Part shown: piece by piece, positions 1 through 7,513 of the stretch
How positions within the stretch are numbered: the first letter of the stretch is position 1
How the letters are laid out: every line of letters starts with the position of its first letter
Origin: Promethearchaeota archaeon
GTDB taxonomy: Archaea; Asgardarchaeota; Lokiarchaeia; Sigynarchaeales; SOKP01
Direction of reading: 5' to 3'
Assembly: GCA_030608765.1 (NCBI GenBank)
Contig: JAUWDN010000028.1
Location: forward strand, 1-8,169
Length of the DNA: 8,169 bases
The notes under the pieces: model-generated
Databases searched by the model: none
Seen by the model: the letters and a program-made list of their open reading frames with translations, nothing else
What the model was told of the DNA's origin: nothing
Program-made: the position numbers and the translations under genes

Positions 1-23
1 CATTTAAACTACTTAATTAATTT

Positions 24-1097
24 TTAAAAACTACCAATATCAAGCTCTTCAGATGGATCATGGGTTAATTCCTTGTTCAATTCCCTTATCAATTTCTTTT
101 GACCTAAATAGATTAAAACTACTAGTATACTAAAATAGAAAGGAACTATAAGTAGTGTAATGAAATAATACTGTCCTGTAAATGAAATGAAATGAAGAGC
201 AACTCCAATAATAAAACCTGTAAACAATCGAGATTCAGTAGTGCTTTTTCTAAATAGAAGCTTCTGCGTACCCCAATCGATTAATCCAGGAATAGGAAAG
301 ATAATTATTACGAATAAAGCTAATTCAGAGCTAAGTTGAACATTGAGTATTAACTGAACTAAATAAGTTAAGAAAGCAGATATTATTATTCCAATTATCA
401 TACCTGAACATCTAGAACATAGATAAATTTTTGTCCTTCCAAACTGAAAATAGAAAGTATGGTCACTCGCAGAAACAGGGTGATGTGTGAGAAGTAAATA
501 GTATAAATGGCGTTCTTCGGATGCTAGAGCCTTGTCATAAATAAATAAAAGGATAGGTACTATAATTACAGCCGAAAAAATAGCTTGCAGGAAAAATTTA
601 TAGCCAAAGTTAATAATCAATATTTCAAATTGTAGAGAAGAGGAATACAATAAGACTTGGGACATAATTAAAAGAAATATGACAATAACAGAATCAATAA
701 CTAAAACCAAAAAAGTATAAATAACGCTCTTAATCTTTTGATATTTTAGGGGTTTATATTTGTAAATTCCCGCTATTAAACCGAATATGGCTACAACGAG
801 ACACCACTCAAAGTAAATGGTCTTGTAAGAAGCGAGTTGAAATAGAAGTTCGCCTAGAAATCCAGCTATAAACGCTTGGATAGGACCGGATAATATTGAG
901 AAAAAAGTAAACACTAATAAAGATACTCCAAATACCAATGAAAACTCGTTAATACCAATAAATGGCGTAGAAATTGATGAACCAAATGATTCAGAAACAT
1001 ATATATAACTCATTATGATAAAAACAACAACTAGAATATTTACGAATATTAATCGTAAGGTAATTTTTGGTTTTCTATCAATAGAGTTTATGATCAT
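24..1097 (-). CDS. Polytopic membrane protein: ECF S-component-like N-terminal half plus DUF2085-like C-terminal half
   Basis: Integral membrane protein of 357 residues; its function is not known. Hydrophobic segments fall near residues 13-33, 53-70, 73-90, 97-111, 124-150, 162-187, 231-251, 258-275, 293-306 and 311-331. The N-terminal half has a pattern (FSLVFG near 52-57, then GPIQAFIAGFLGELLF at 71-86) like substrate-binding S components of ECF transporters; this match is tentative. The C-terminal half fits DUF2085 better: HH at 205-206, H213, the CSRCSG motif at 227-232 (possible metal site), PGLIDWGTQ at 270-278 and R290 with a following TG. The tail (332-357) is charged and probably cytoplasmic. 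The ATG at 1097 is the first Met after an in-frame stop on the minus strand. No Shine-Dalgarno is visible. A TATA-like stretch lies only about 10 nt upstream, too close for this start, so the gene may be read with the paralog 41 bp upstream, or may start later (Met29), which would lose the first helix. Confidence 0.8.
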   Translation of the reverse strand: MIINSIDRKPKITLRLIFVNILVVVFIIMSYIYVSESFGSSISTPFIGINEFSLVFGVSLLVFTFFSILSGPIQAFIAGFLGELLFQLASYKTIYFEWCLVVAIFGLIAGIYKYKPLKYQKIKSVIYTFLVLVIDSVIVIFLLIMSQVLLYSSSLQFEILIINFGYKFFLQAIFSAVIIVPILLFIYDKALASEERHLYYLLLTHHPVSASDHTFYFQFGRTKIYLCSRCSGMIIGIIISAFLTYLVQLILNVQLSSELALFVIIIFPIPGLIDWGTQKLLFRKSTTESRLFTGFIIGVALHFISFTGQYYFITLLIVPFYFSILVVLIYLGQKKLIRELNKELTHDPSEELDIGSF

Positions 1098-1130
1098 ACT
1101 AATCGTATTTAAATATAAATGAAGGCAGAT

Positions 1131-1166
1131 AAAAAAATTTAGACTTGATAAAAAATAATATCAAGT
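1131..1166 (-). terminator. Candidate hairpin plus T-run terminator after paralog 1
   Basis: A perfect 8-bp inverted repeat (ACTTGATA at 1143-1150, TATCAAGT at 1159-1166, 8-nt loop) covers the last codons of paralog 1. On the minus strand it is followed after 5 nt by seven T residues (1131-1137). Archaeal termination mainly needs the oligo-T run; the hairpin may be incidental because the stem has only two G-C pairs. If it works, the membrane-protein gene needs its own promoter, possibly the TATA-like ATTTATATTTAAATAC at 1105-1120. Confidence 0.4.
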
Positions 1167-1804
1167 TCTTCAATCAGTTTTTGTTTCGTAAGTTCAAAAC
1201 CTTTCCGAAGAACGGAAACTATAATATTTTTCCCGGCGGGAACATTCAGAATAGTATCATCTTGCTCCACTATTGCTATACCATCTTCATTAAAATCCAA
1301 TTGTCGTTTTAGAGCTTCGTAAGCTTTTTCTTTTGTTTTAAAGGCCACTCTTGATAATTCGTCATAATTTTTTACATCTTCTTTTATATTCAGAAATAGG
1401 GCACATTCTTCAACTTGAGAAATAAACGCCTTTTTAGTAATTTCTTTCAATTTTTCATAGTCTTTATGATCTTTTTTACACTGCTTATCAGTTTGGTCAT
1501 TTTCTAAATAATTTTGGAAGTTTTTATTTATCACTTCATCAAATTTTTCTTTGGTCATTTCTCCATTTTCAACTAGCGTTTTTGCAGAATCTAGCGCGAT
1601 TTTAATTTGCTTTAATGTCCCTACACGAGCGTTGTTATCGCTCCAAAGCTTATAGAATGCTTTTACGATTGGTTTTACAACAAAATTAAACGCTCCGGCA
1701 TTTAACTCCGAATCAATTAGACTTTCACCATAGCCAAGGGATAAATCCGTTTGAGAAATCATCTTTTCTTCAACGATTTTATAGTTTCTTAGTATATGAC
1801 TCAT
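1139..1804 (-). CDS. Hypothetical soluble helical protein, paralog 1 of a tandem pair
   Basis: I do not recognise this family. The 221-residue product is hydrophilic, has no signal peptide or membrane segment, and looks largely helical. It is a clear duplicate of the next gene upstream (1898-2554): by hand alignment about 106 of 217 positions are identical, with one single-residue gap. Blocks shared by both are RNY near the N-terminus, EKMI, LID-EL-AG, KAFY--W, GTLKQI, QC-K-HK-YEKL (residues 108-119, with an invariant Cys and His), EDV--Y-EL-R-AFK, TIL--PAGK-II and LRKGFE-TK. The strong conservation of the C-terminal PAGK and LRKGFE blocks suggests a functional surface. The PAGK block is not a P-loop. 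The start is well supported: AAAGGAG lies 8 nt before the ATG. The gene is 93 bp downstream of its paralog and may be co-transcribed with it. A hairpin and a T7 run follow at its 3' end. Confidence 0.85.
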   Translation of the reverse strand: MSHILRNYKIVEEKMISQTDLSLGYGESLIDSELNAGAFNFVVKPIVKAFYKLWSDNNARVGTLKQIKIALDSAKTLVENGEMTKEKFDEVINKNFQNYLENDQTDKQCKKDHKDYEKLKEITKKAFISQVEECALFLNIKEDVKNYDELSRVAFKTKEKAYEALKRQLDFNEDGIAIVEQDDTILNVPAGKNIIVSVLRKGFELTKQKLIEELDIIFYQV

Positions 1805-1812
1805 AAATAATT

Positions 1813-1819
1813 CTCCTTT
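1813..1819 (-). promoter_or_regulatory. Shine-Dalgarno site of paralog 1
   Basis: On the minus strand AAAGGAG stands 8 nt before the ATG at 1804. It is the only strong Shine-Dalgarno in the window and fixes this start. Its presence fits a gene translated from inside a longer mRNA, whereas the other starts here look leaderless or SD-free. Confidence 0.75.
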
Positions 1820-1897
1820 GATTAGTAAATATCTTTTTATTATCTTTTTTTATTTTTTTTAATTATAACTTCTCTTAATTTGATGGATTAACTTTAA

Positions 1898-2554
1898 TTA
1901 ATCATAAGTGTCGTCGATCGCCTCTAAAAATTCCTTCTTAGTCTCTTCGAATCCTTTTCTTAGCGATTTAATAATAATCTTCTTACCTGCTGGTAAAGAA
2001 AGAATAGTAGAATCTTCTTCAATGATTCTTATACTTTTATCTGTGAATTCTAATTGTTTCATCAAATTCTTAGTAGCTTGTTCTTTGTTCTTAAATGCAA
2101 ATCTAGCGAGTTCACTGTAATCATTAACATCCTCTTCAACACCAAGAAATGCTCTAATTTCTTTAAGATAATTAATAAACGTTTCCTTTGTATTTTCTTC
2201 TAGCTTTTCGTAGTTCTTATGACGTTTACTACATTGATATGTCACCTGATCACCTTTTAGATATTTTGGGAAGTATTCTTCTACAATGCTATTAAAACTA
2301 TCTTCAGATTTACCATTTAACAATAATTGTTTTCCCGCTTCAAGTGTTAGGTCTATTTGCTTCAATGTTCCCTTCCTAGCATCGTGCATGGCCCAATAAT
2401 CGTAAAATGCTTTTACAACAGGTCTTATTATGAAGTTTAAAAAACCCGCATCTAGTTCTGTGTCTATAAGTTTACGACCTAAGCTAAGCGATTTTTCCAT
2501 TTGTTGTATCATTTTTTCTTTTAAAATGTTATAATTTCTATCTATATACTCCAT
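1898..2554 (-). CDS. Hypothetical soluble helical protein, paralog 2 of a tandem pair
   Basis: The 218-residue product has no recognised family. It is about 49% identical to the neighbour at 1139-1804 over its whole length, so the pair arose by gene duplication and both copies are intact. It is charged and predicted helical, with no transmembrane segment. It keeps the shared QC-K-HK-YEKL block (residues 107-118), which could bind a metal through Cys and His but has too few ligands to be a standard zinc finger. It also keeps PAGKKII and LRKGFE near the C-terminus. Divergence is greatest around residues 80-98 and at the last six residues. It is the first gene of the minus-strand group and is divergent from the giant solenoid gene. 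The ATG at 2554 has a weak SD-like AGGGG 6 nt upstream. An inverted repeat and a TATA-like stretch lie in the region before it. Confidence 0.85.
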   Translation of the reverse strand: MEYIDRNYNILKEKMIQQMEKSLSLGRKLIDTELDAGFLNFIIRPVVKAFYDYWAMHDARKGTLKQIDLTLEAGKQLLLNGKSEDSFNSIVEEYFPKYLKGDQVTYQCSKRHKNYEKLEENTKETFINYLKEIRAFLGVEEDVNDYSELARFAFKNKEQATKNLMKQLEFTDKSIRIIEEDSTILSLPAGKKIIIKSLRKGFEETKKEFLEAIDDTYD

Positions 2555-2763
2555 AGAAAACCCCTAGCAAATTTTAATTACTAATTATTCTGTTTGTTAA
2601 GTTATTACTTGAACTTAATAAAAGAAAACTTTCAAATTTTTTTAACTTTTCTATAATTCTAATAGTCTTCCGTGTGAAACGAAAAAAGTATATAATATGG
2701 AAAAATGTTTTATTATTATTATATTAGGTTTTAATTATAAAATAACTATTTTAAGTTAATTTT
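2555..2763. promoter_or_regulatory. Divergent intergenic region between paralog 2 and the solenoid gene
   Basis: A 209-bp AT-rich region separates two genes pointing away from each other. It holds the plus-strand BRE/TATA listed separately. For the minus strand, TTTATTAA around 2616-2623 is a possible TATA that would start RNA near 2592, giving a leader of about 38 nt. A 7-bp inverted repeat, TTAAGTT-N8-AACTTAA (2597-2618), overlaps that spot and is placed like an operator. No convincing small gene is seen. Confidence 0.5.
2681..2696 (+). promoter_or_regulatory. BRE/TATA promoter of the 1252-residue gene
   Basis: GAAAAAAG (BRE-like, 2681-2688) directly precedes TATATAAT (2689-2696), the canonical archaeal arrangement. 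Transcription would begin about 25 nt downstream, near 2718-2722, leaving a leader of about 42-46 nt before the ATG at 2764. The leader has no Shine-Dalgarno. Confidence 0.55.
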
Positions 2764-5700
2764 ATGCGCTACATTTTCAAAATTCTATTACTTGGGCTAG
2801 ATGGAGACGCAATTTCTTTTTACGCTCTTAGAGCGCTCGGAGAAGAGGGCGAAAACAAAGGAGCTTATTTAGAATGGTATAAAGAAGTAAATGCATTAGA
2901 GGATATATGCGATTTGGAAATAAATGCAATAACCAATATTACTAATACTGATTTTGATTTTGAAGAAATGCTGGGAACTGTGGATGGGGTCATATATTTC
3001 ATAAATCCAATGAATAAGGAAGAAATAGAAATATTCGATTCTATTTTACACGATATTAGATCAATTAAAAGAAACATCCCTATTATTTTGATGTACTACG
3101 ATCAACAAGGAATTCTCCTCTCATCTACAAATGAACTATTAGAAAAGACGTGGTTTGAGTATCTTGATATAGAGGCATTTGTTAATCTTCAACCTAGAGA
3201 ATTTCACCAAGCGTTACAATGCTTATGTTTAGCGATAATAAATGGAGTACCCCCACTAGCCATAGAAAACGCATGGATGAGGTTCCCAATCTATATTCAA
3301 TTGGCCAATATATATTTTAAAAAAGCTGAAAAGGAATCTAAACCCGAATATTTTTATTATTCTGCTCAAGCTATTGAAAAAGCTGCGATGATTGCGGACA
3401 TATTTGATAAAGAGGAATATTTCATTATTTGCGAACAAGCTGCTTTTCTTTATTCAAAAGTAAATATGCATTTAGAAGCCTCGCAGATTATGCAAAATGT
3501 AGACAAAAAAAAAGAGGAGAATTCTAAAAGATTATACGCTGAATCTATGGTTTTAGAAGGAAACAAATTATTTAATAAGCGAAAATATGCTCAAGCAGCA
3601 AAACAATATTTAGCCGCAGCTCAATGGGCTGCTATAGAAATTAGAGATAGTAACTTAATGGATGAATCGTTTAAATTAGCGATTAATTCTTATATTTCAG
3701 CCTGCAGAGTTGAAAATGCCTTCAAAATTCTAGGCAATCTTCCTCACGAACAGAGTCTATTTATTCTACATGAAATAGCTGAAAAAATAATCGCTGCAGC
3801 AGATTTTTTAATTAAAGAAAAAAATTTCCTAGCTGCTCGAGCTCAGTTATATCGAGCAGTATCAGTCTATCAACAAGAAGGATTATTTGACGATTTGGAC
3901 CTATTTGCTAACAAATTAATAAAAGTCCTAATAAGTCTATTAAAGATACAACTTAGAGATGAACAACCAATTCATGCTAAACTATATTACGATGAGATAC
4001 AAAATCTGTCAGAAACTTACAATGTTAGGCTCCAAAACTTGGATTCTCATCTAGAAACCCTAATTAAACAATTTCTAGATAATCTTGATTTTGGTAATGC
4101 CACAATATTGATCAATGGTTTGAATTCCTTAAAACTTAAGAAAAAACTAACAGAAATGAGCTCCAAAGTAGAAGATGAGAATAGGGAATTTATAAGAAGA
4201 CTAATCGAAGAAAATGTTGAAAAAGGAGTGAATATTTTAAATAGTTTCATAGAATATGAGTTAGACATCTTTAAAGAAATTAATACACAGATTATTAAAG
4301 AAGCTAATCAATTAATAGAGGAAAATGATTATTCTAAAGCCGCTAAACACGTGAAAGTTCAAGTAGAATTTTTGAAAAGAGTTGGAAGGGAAGAAATTCA
4401 TAATGAAATGATAAAGAAAGCTTTAGATATCCTATTAATCGGAAAAAAATTCGACCAATTTTTTAAAATGTATTATGATTTATCAAAGAAAGCAAAAAAG
4501 ATTTATCTTAGGAATAAGTTTCAAATTGTTATAGAAAAATTGAATGAAATTATTAAAGAACGCGATTTTGAAATTACTGAAGATGTGTTAATAAATTTTA
4601 TTTCTATTTATAGAGAGCAATTACTCTATGAACCATCTAAGGAAGTTAGCGAGATATTTGTTGAATCAATTAAATCTGAGGCAATAAAAATCATTAAAAA
4701 TAGTGAAACCACAAACGCTATAGATGCTTCCTTAATATTGATTAATAAAGCAAAAGAAATTTCATTAATGTACCTAGATAATCACAAACTAAACTTCGAT
4801 AAGATATATGAGATAATTACAGAGATTTATATCAAACTTGATGAACTACCTTTAGCTCATGCTATCTTAGGTATGATAGAGAACAATTTTCTTAAAACAG
4901 AACTTAATAGAAAAATAGAAAAACTCGAGGCTGAAAAAAGCGCGAATGATGCTAAGATGGGCGAAGAATCATTTAAAGGAAAAATATCGAAAGAAAGGCT
5001 TTCGATTATTCAGAATAAAGCAAGAGAAGCTCGCCAAGATAGAGATAAATTATTAAAACAAAGGAAAGGATTCAAGAGAGCTTATTTTAAAGATGTTTTA
5101 ATCTATTTGGATAAAAAGGATTATAATAATGCCATCAACAACTACAATGAAAGCGTAAATCGGTTAATTGACATAAAAAGACTTAATTTAGCGGGAGTAT
5201 CCTTAGCAATAATCCTTTTAATATTTTTAAAAGAAAATAAGATCGAAGATTTTCGCAAAATACTAATTCAAACGAAAAACAAATTAGGAAGCCTAGAAAA
5301 ATCATTTTCAGAAACCTTTTCAGTATCATTGGCGGAGTACATTTTAGATATTGAGAAATTGGGAGATCTCATTAAACTTCAAGAATCAATAGAGTTCATG
5401 GAAAATTTACCGTTGTTTGATGAAGAGGTATCTCTTCTTTATGATGTTCTAGGTAAATCTCTTAAAACTCTAGAACCTGAAGATTTGGAAAGGGAAATTG
5501 CTGAAATTGAATTAACGAAAGAAAAAATTCATGAACTTGCCACTAATATCCCAAAGGAAAAGAAAGAAATTGCAAATAGAAAATTGATGAAAAATCAGTA
5601 CTGGAAACTAGCTTTAGAAGATTTATCTAATCAAAAATTTGAGGTTGCTGCTAGCAATTATAAAGATACAATTCCAAGGTTGTTAGAAAAAAAATTCTAT

Positions 5701-6522
5701 AGGCAAGCAGCATTAAGCTTAATATTAAATACATCCATATTAATTAAGATAAAAAATGTTTCAATAGCAAAAACAAATTTGAACGATATCCTCGCAAAAT
5801 ACAAAAAACTTAAATCTGATTTTGAAGATTTACCAGAGATAAAAATCCTAAAACAATTTCTCTTTGCTTTAGAGGACGATATTTTGGAACTAATTGATTT
5901 ATGTATTAAATCTTTAATCGAGAAATTAGTGCTTTTTGACCCCGAAATTTCCTTATTAGAATCTCTAATGCCAGAAGAACAAAAAAGCGAACCAATAGAG
6001 GAGAAATTATCAAGGAAAGAAGTGGGGGAAAGAACAAAGTTTAATATCAAGATAGAACAAAAATATGGTAAATTACGGCAAAAAATGGGGGACGTTAGGA
6101 GAGAACGCACAGAATTTCTAAAGCAGCGAGTTGCCATGAAAAAGAGATATTATAAAAAAGTCATTATTCTTCTCGAAATTAAGTCTTTTAAAGAAGTTGG
6201 TCTAGAATACTTCAAGTTAGCAGAAAGTATGTCGAAAAGAAGAGACTTTAGAACTAGTTCCTTAATGATTCTATTACACGGATTAGCCCTTTTAAAAGCC
6301 GATGAGCCAATACAGATGATTAGATCAAACATTAGTAGGTCCCTTGATTCGTTGGGTTTTAATAAGGAACTTGTAGAAGACACTTACTATATCCGGAGTA
6401 TAAATTTTATCCTTGATGTAATTTCGAACAAAATGGATAAATATCTTTCAAAAATAAATGGTTTGTTAGAAATATTACCTCTTTTTGAGGAAGAAAAACA
6501 GTTAATTGAATTTATAATATAA
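2764..6522 (+). CDS. Giant protein: degenerate Ras-like GTPase domain plus TPR-like solenoid with three C-terminal repeat modules
   Basis: The 1252-residue protein is probably cytosolic, with no signal peptide or membrane helix. Residues 1-160 read as a Ras-like fold: strand FKILLLGLDGD (5-15), then VDGVIYFINP (73-82), then IPIILMYYDQQG (105-116), then VNLQ (140-143). The nucleotide motifs are decayed. The P-loop position is GLDGDAIS with no GK[ST], no DxxG is seen, and YDQQ stands where NKxD is expected, so it is probably a pseudo-GTPase. The rest is helical. TPR-like hairpins with an aromatic-x-x-AA core occur near 265-290, 345-372 and 515-540. A charged linker lies around 715-770. Three diverged copies of one module follow (about 744-895, 918-1068, 1096-1252), each with a [YF]-anchored helix pair and, 96-97 residues later, LPLF-EE or its variant. 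TAA lies in frame four codons before the ATG, so the start is secure. A scaffold or adaptor role is inferred from architecture only. Confidence 0.85.
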   Translation: MRYIFKILLLGLDGDAISFYALRALGEEGENKGAYLEWYKEVNALEDICDLEINAITNITNTDFDFEEMLGTVDGVIYFINPMNKEEIEIFDSILHDIRSIKRNIPIILMYYDQQGILLSSTNELLEKTWFEYLDIEAFVNLQPREFHQALQCLCLAIINGVPPLAIENAWMRFPIYIQLANIYFKKAEKESKPEYFYYSAQAIEKAAMIADIFDKEEYFIICEQAAFLYSKVNMHLEASQIMQNVDKKKEENSKRLYAESMVLEGNKLFNKRKYAQAAKQYLAAAQWAAIEIRDSNLMDESFKLAINSYISACRVENAFKILGNLPHEQSLFILHEIAEKIIAAADFLIKEKNFLAARAQLYRAVSVYQQEGLFDDLDLFANKLIKVLISLLKIQLRDEQPIHAKLYYDEIQNLSETYNVRLQNLDSHLETLIKQFLDNLDFGNATILINGLNSLKLKKKLTEMSSKVEDENREFIRRLIEENVEKGVNILNSFIEYELDIFKEINTQIIKEANQLIEENDYSKAAKHVKVQVEFLKRVGREEIHNEMIKKALDILLIGKKFDQFFKMYYDLSKKAKKIYLRNKFQIVIEKLNEIIKERDFEITEDVLINFISIYREQLLYEPSKEVSEIFVESIKSEAIKIIKNSETTNAIDASLILINKAKEISLMYLDNHKLNFDKIYEIITEIYIKLDELPLAHAILGMIENNFLKTELNRKIEKLEAEKSANDAKMGEESFKGKISKERLSIIQNKAREARQDRDKLLKQRKGFKRAYFKDVLIYLDKKDYNNAINNYNESVNRLIDIKRLNLAGVSLAIILLIFLKENKIEDFRKILIQTKNKLGSLEKSFSETFSVSLAEYILDIEKLGDLIKLQESIEFMENLPLFDEEVSLLYDVLGKSLKTLEPEDLEREIAEIELTKEKIHELATNIPKEKKEIANRKLMKNQYWKLALEDLSNQKFEVAASNYKDTIPRLLEKKFYRQAALSLILNTSILIKIKNVSIAKTNLNDILAKYKKLKSDFEDLPEIKILKQFLFALEDDILELIDLCIKSLIEKLVLFDPEISLLESLMPEEQKSEPIEEKLSRKEVGERTKFNIKIEQKYGKLRQKMGDVRRERTEFLKQRVAMKKRYYKKVIILLEIKSFKEVGLEYFKLAESMSKRRDFRTSSLMILLHGLALLKADEPIQMIRSNISRSLDSLGFNKELVEDTYYIRSINFILDVISNKMDKYLSKINGLLEILPLFEEEKQLIEFII
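4993..6519 (+). repeat. Three tandem coding repeats within the solenoid protein
   Basis: These are protein-level repeats of about 150-157 residues at codons 744-895, 918-1068 and 1096-1252. Anchor residues are Y787, F959 and F1142 (172 and 183 apart). The closing motif is LPLFDEE (882-888), LVLFDPE (1055-1061) and LPLFEEE (1238-1244). Copies 1 and 3 are closest and share LKQR followed by a basic aromatic helix (KRAYFK at 771-776, KRYYKK at 1127-1132). Copy 2 has lost LKQR. DNA identity is low, so the duplication is old. Confidence 0.7.
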
Positions 6523-6529
6523 TAAGTTG

Positions 6530-7447
6530 TTATACCATATTAGCGAATTTCATTAAATCCTTAACCCGCATTCTCAAAGTCACTTCTGTGACTCTCGCAA
6601 GCTTACTTATTTCTTTCTGAGTGCGGTTTTCACTACATATTTTGGAGCCTATATAAATAGCTGCCGCAGCGATTCCTTTAGGATCTTTTCCGGCAGAATT
6701 AAAGCCGCTCTCTTGAGCTTTTTCTATTATTTTAACGGCGGTATTTCTACATTGCATGGATAGTTTTAATTCATCATTGAATTTGTCCACATAGCGACTC
6801 GGGCCGAAATGTTGGACTTTTAAATTTAAGTTTGGTAAAATTTCCATTAATATTAATCTATAACTCTTAATTACTTTCTTTTTTGGAATTTGGGCGACTT
6901 TTGTAATTTCTTCCACAGTTCGAGGGATGCCATGCACTCTTAATGCGCAAAATATTGAAGCAGCGAGTAGAGTATCGATACTTCTCCCCATTGTTAGTTT
7001 TGCTTTGACAGTTTGAGTGTATATTCTAAGAGCATCCTCCGCAACAGTGTCGGGGATGCCAAGTCTTTTTTGTAGGCGCTGCAAATTCGGTAAAGCAATC
7101 CAGAGGTTTCGTTCGAACGAAGTAGTTAAAGATCTATGAATTTTTGCGAGTCTGTTAAATTTAGATTTGTATTTGGGGCTTAATAAAGTCCCTCGTGCGT
7201 CTCTACTACCTCTTATAATCGTACGCGGACCTATAGGACTATAAACCCTTTCATTACTTTTTCTTTTTTGAATTTCTTCTTGTGTGAAAGCTCTACGTGG
7301 TGAATCGTCTATAATTCTCTCTTTATCCGCCGAACCGCAGTTCAAACATACGTAGAATCCATCTTCCTCAATGATTTTAGGCGAATCACAACAAGGTTCT
7401 TTTCCACTCTCTTCAAAAAACTCATCATTTTTAAAATTCGGGCGCAT
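6530..7447 (-). CDS. tfb: Transcription initiation factor B (TFIIB-like), divergent N-terminal region
   Basis: General initiation factor that binds the TBP-TATA complex and BRE and recruits archaeal RNA polymerase. The 305 residues match the usual TFB length. Order: zinc ribbon (about 19-38), B-reader/linker (about 40-95), first cyclin fold (about 105-205), second cyclin fold (about 212-305). The cyclin folds are clear: GRSIDTLLAASIFCALR (154-170) with RTVEEI, and GKDPKGIAAAAIYIGSK (253-269) with TQKEISKLARVTEVTLR, the C-terminal helix-turn-helix that reads BRE. The ribbon's second pair is normal (C34, C37), but the first is CC at 19-20 instead of CxxC or CxxH. The usual WRAF and GLST signatures of the reader/linker appear only as RRAF (51-54) and a changed segment. 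An in-frame TAA lies three codons before the ATG, fixing the start. There is no Shine-Dalgarno. It converges on the solenoid gene with 7 bp between stops. Confidence 0.96.
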   Translation of the reverse strand: MRPNFKNDEFFEESGKEPCCDSPKIIEEDGFYVCLNCGSADKERIIDDSPRRAFTQEEIQKRKSNERVYSPIGPRTIIRGSRDARGTLLSPKYKSKFNRLAKIHRSLTTSFERNLWIALPNLQRLQKRLGIPDTVAEDALRIYTQTVKAKLTMGRSIDTLLAASIFCALRVHGIPRTVEEITKVAQIPKKKVIKSYRLILMEILPNLNLKVQHFGPSRYVDKFNDELKLSMQCRNTAVKIIEKAQESGFNSAGKDPKGIAAAAIYIGSKICSENRTQKEISKLARVTEVTLRMRVKDLMKFANMV

Positions 7448-7513
7448 ATCAACTGTTTAACTTAGATGCAAATATTGGGATTATCAATTTCAGTATAGTA
7501 CTTTTAAAATAAA

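Noticed and set aside
1..3. CAT at the window edge, which would be an ATG for another minus-strand gene
   Set aside because: A single codon at the edge with no ribosome site cannot be supported.
1202..1260. PAGK-II block in the paralogs as a nucleotide-binding P-loop
   Set aside because: It lacks the GxxxxGK[ST] spacing and lies near the C-terminus with no following Walker B-like strand.
1838..1860. Long T-rich run between the two paralogs as a terminator
   Set aside because: The Ts are on the plus strand, whereas both flanking genes are transcribed from the minus strand, where the run reads as A.
1908..2120. A 70-codon plus-strand open frame over paralog 2
   Set aside because: It overlaps a conserved paralog on the opposite strand, and its Ser/Leu-rich composition fits a shadow frame.
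2697..2759. A 20-codon frame starting inside the TATA region before the solenoid gene
   Set aside because: Its ATG is upstream of the predicted transcription start, and the peptide has no supporting signal.
5697..6137. A 146-codon minus-strand open frame inside the solenoid gene
   Set aside because: It is antisense to the repeat region, has a low-complexity Ser/Phe/Ile-rich translation, and no promoter or ribosome site was seen.
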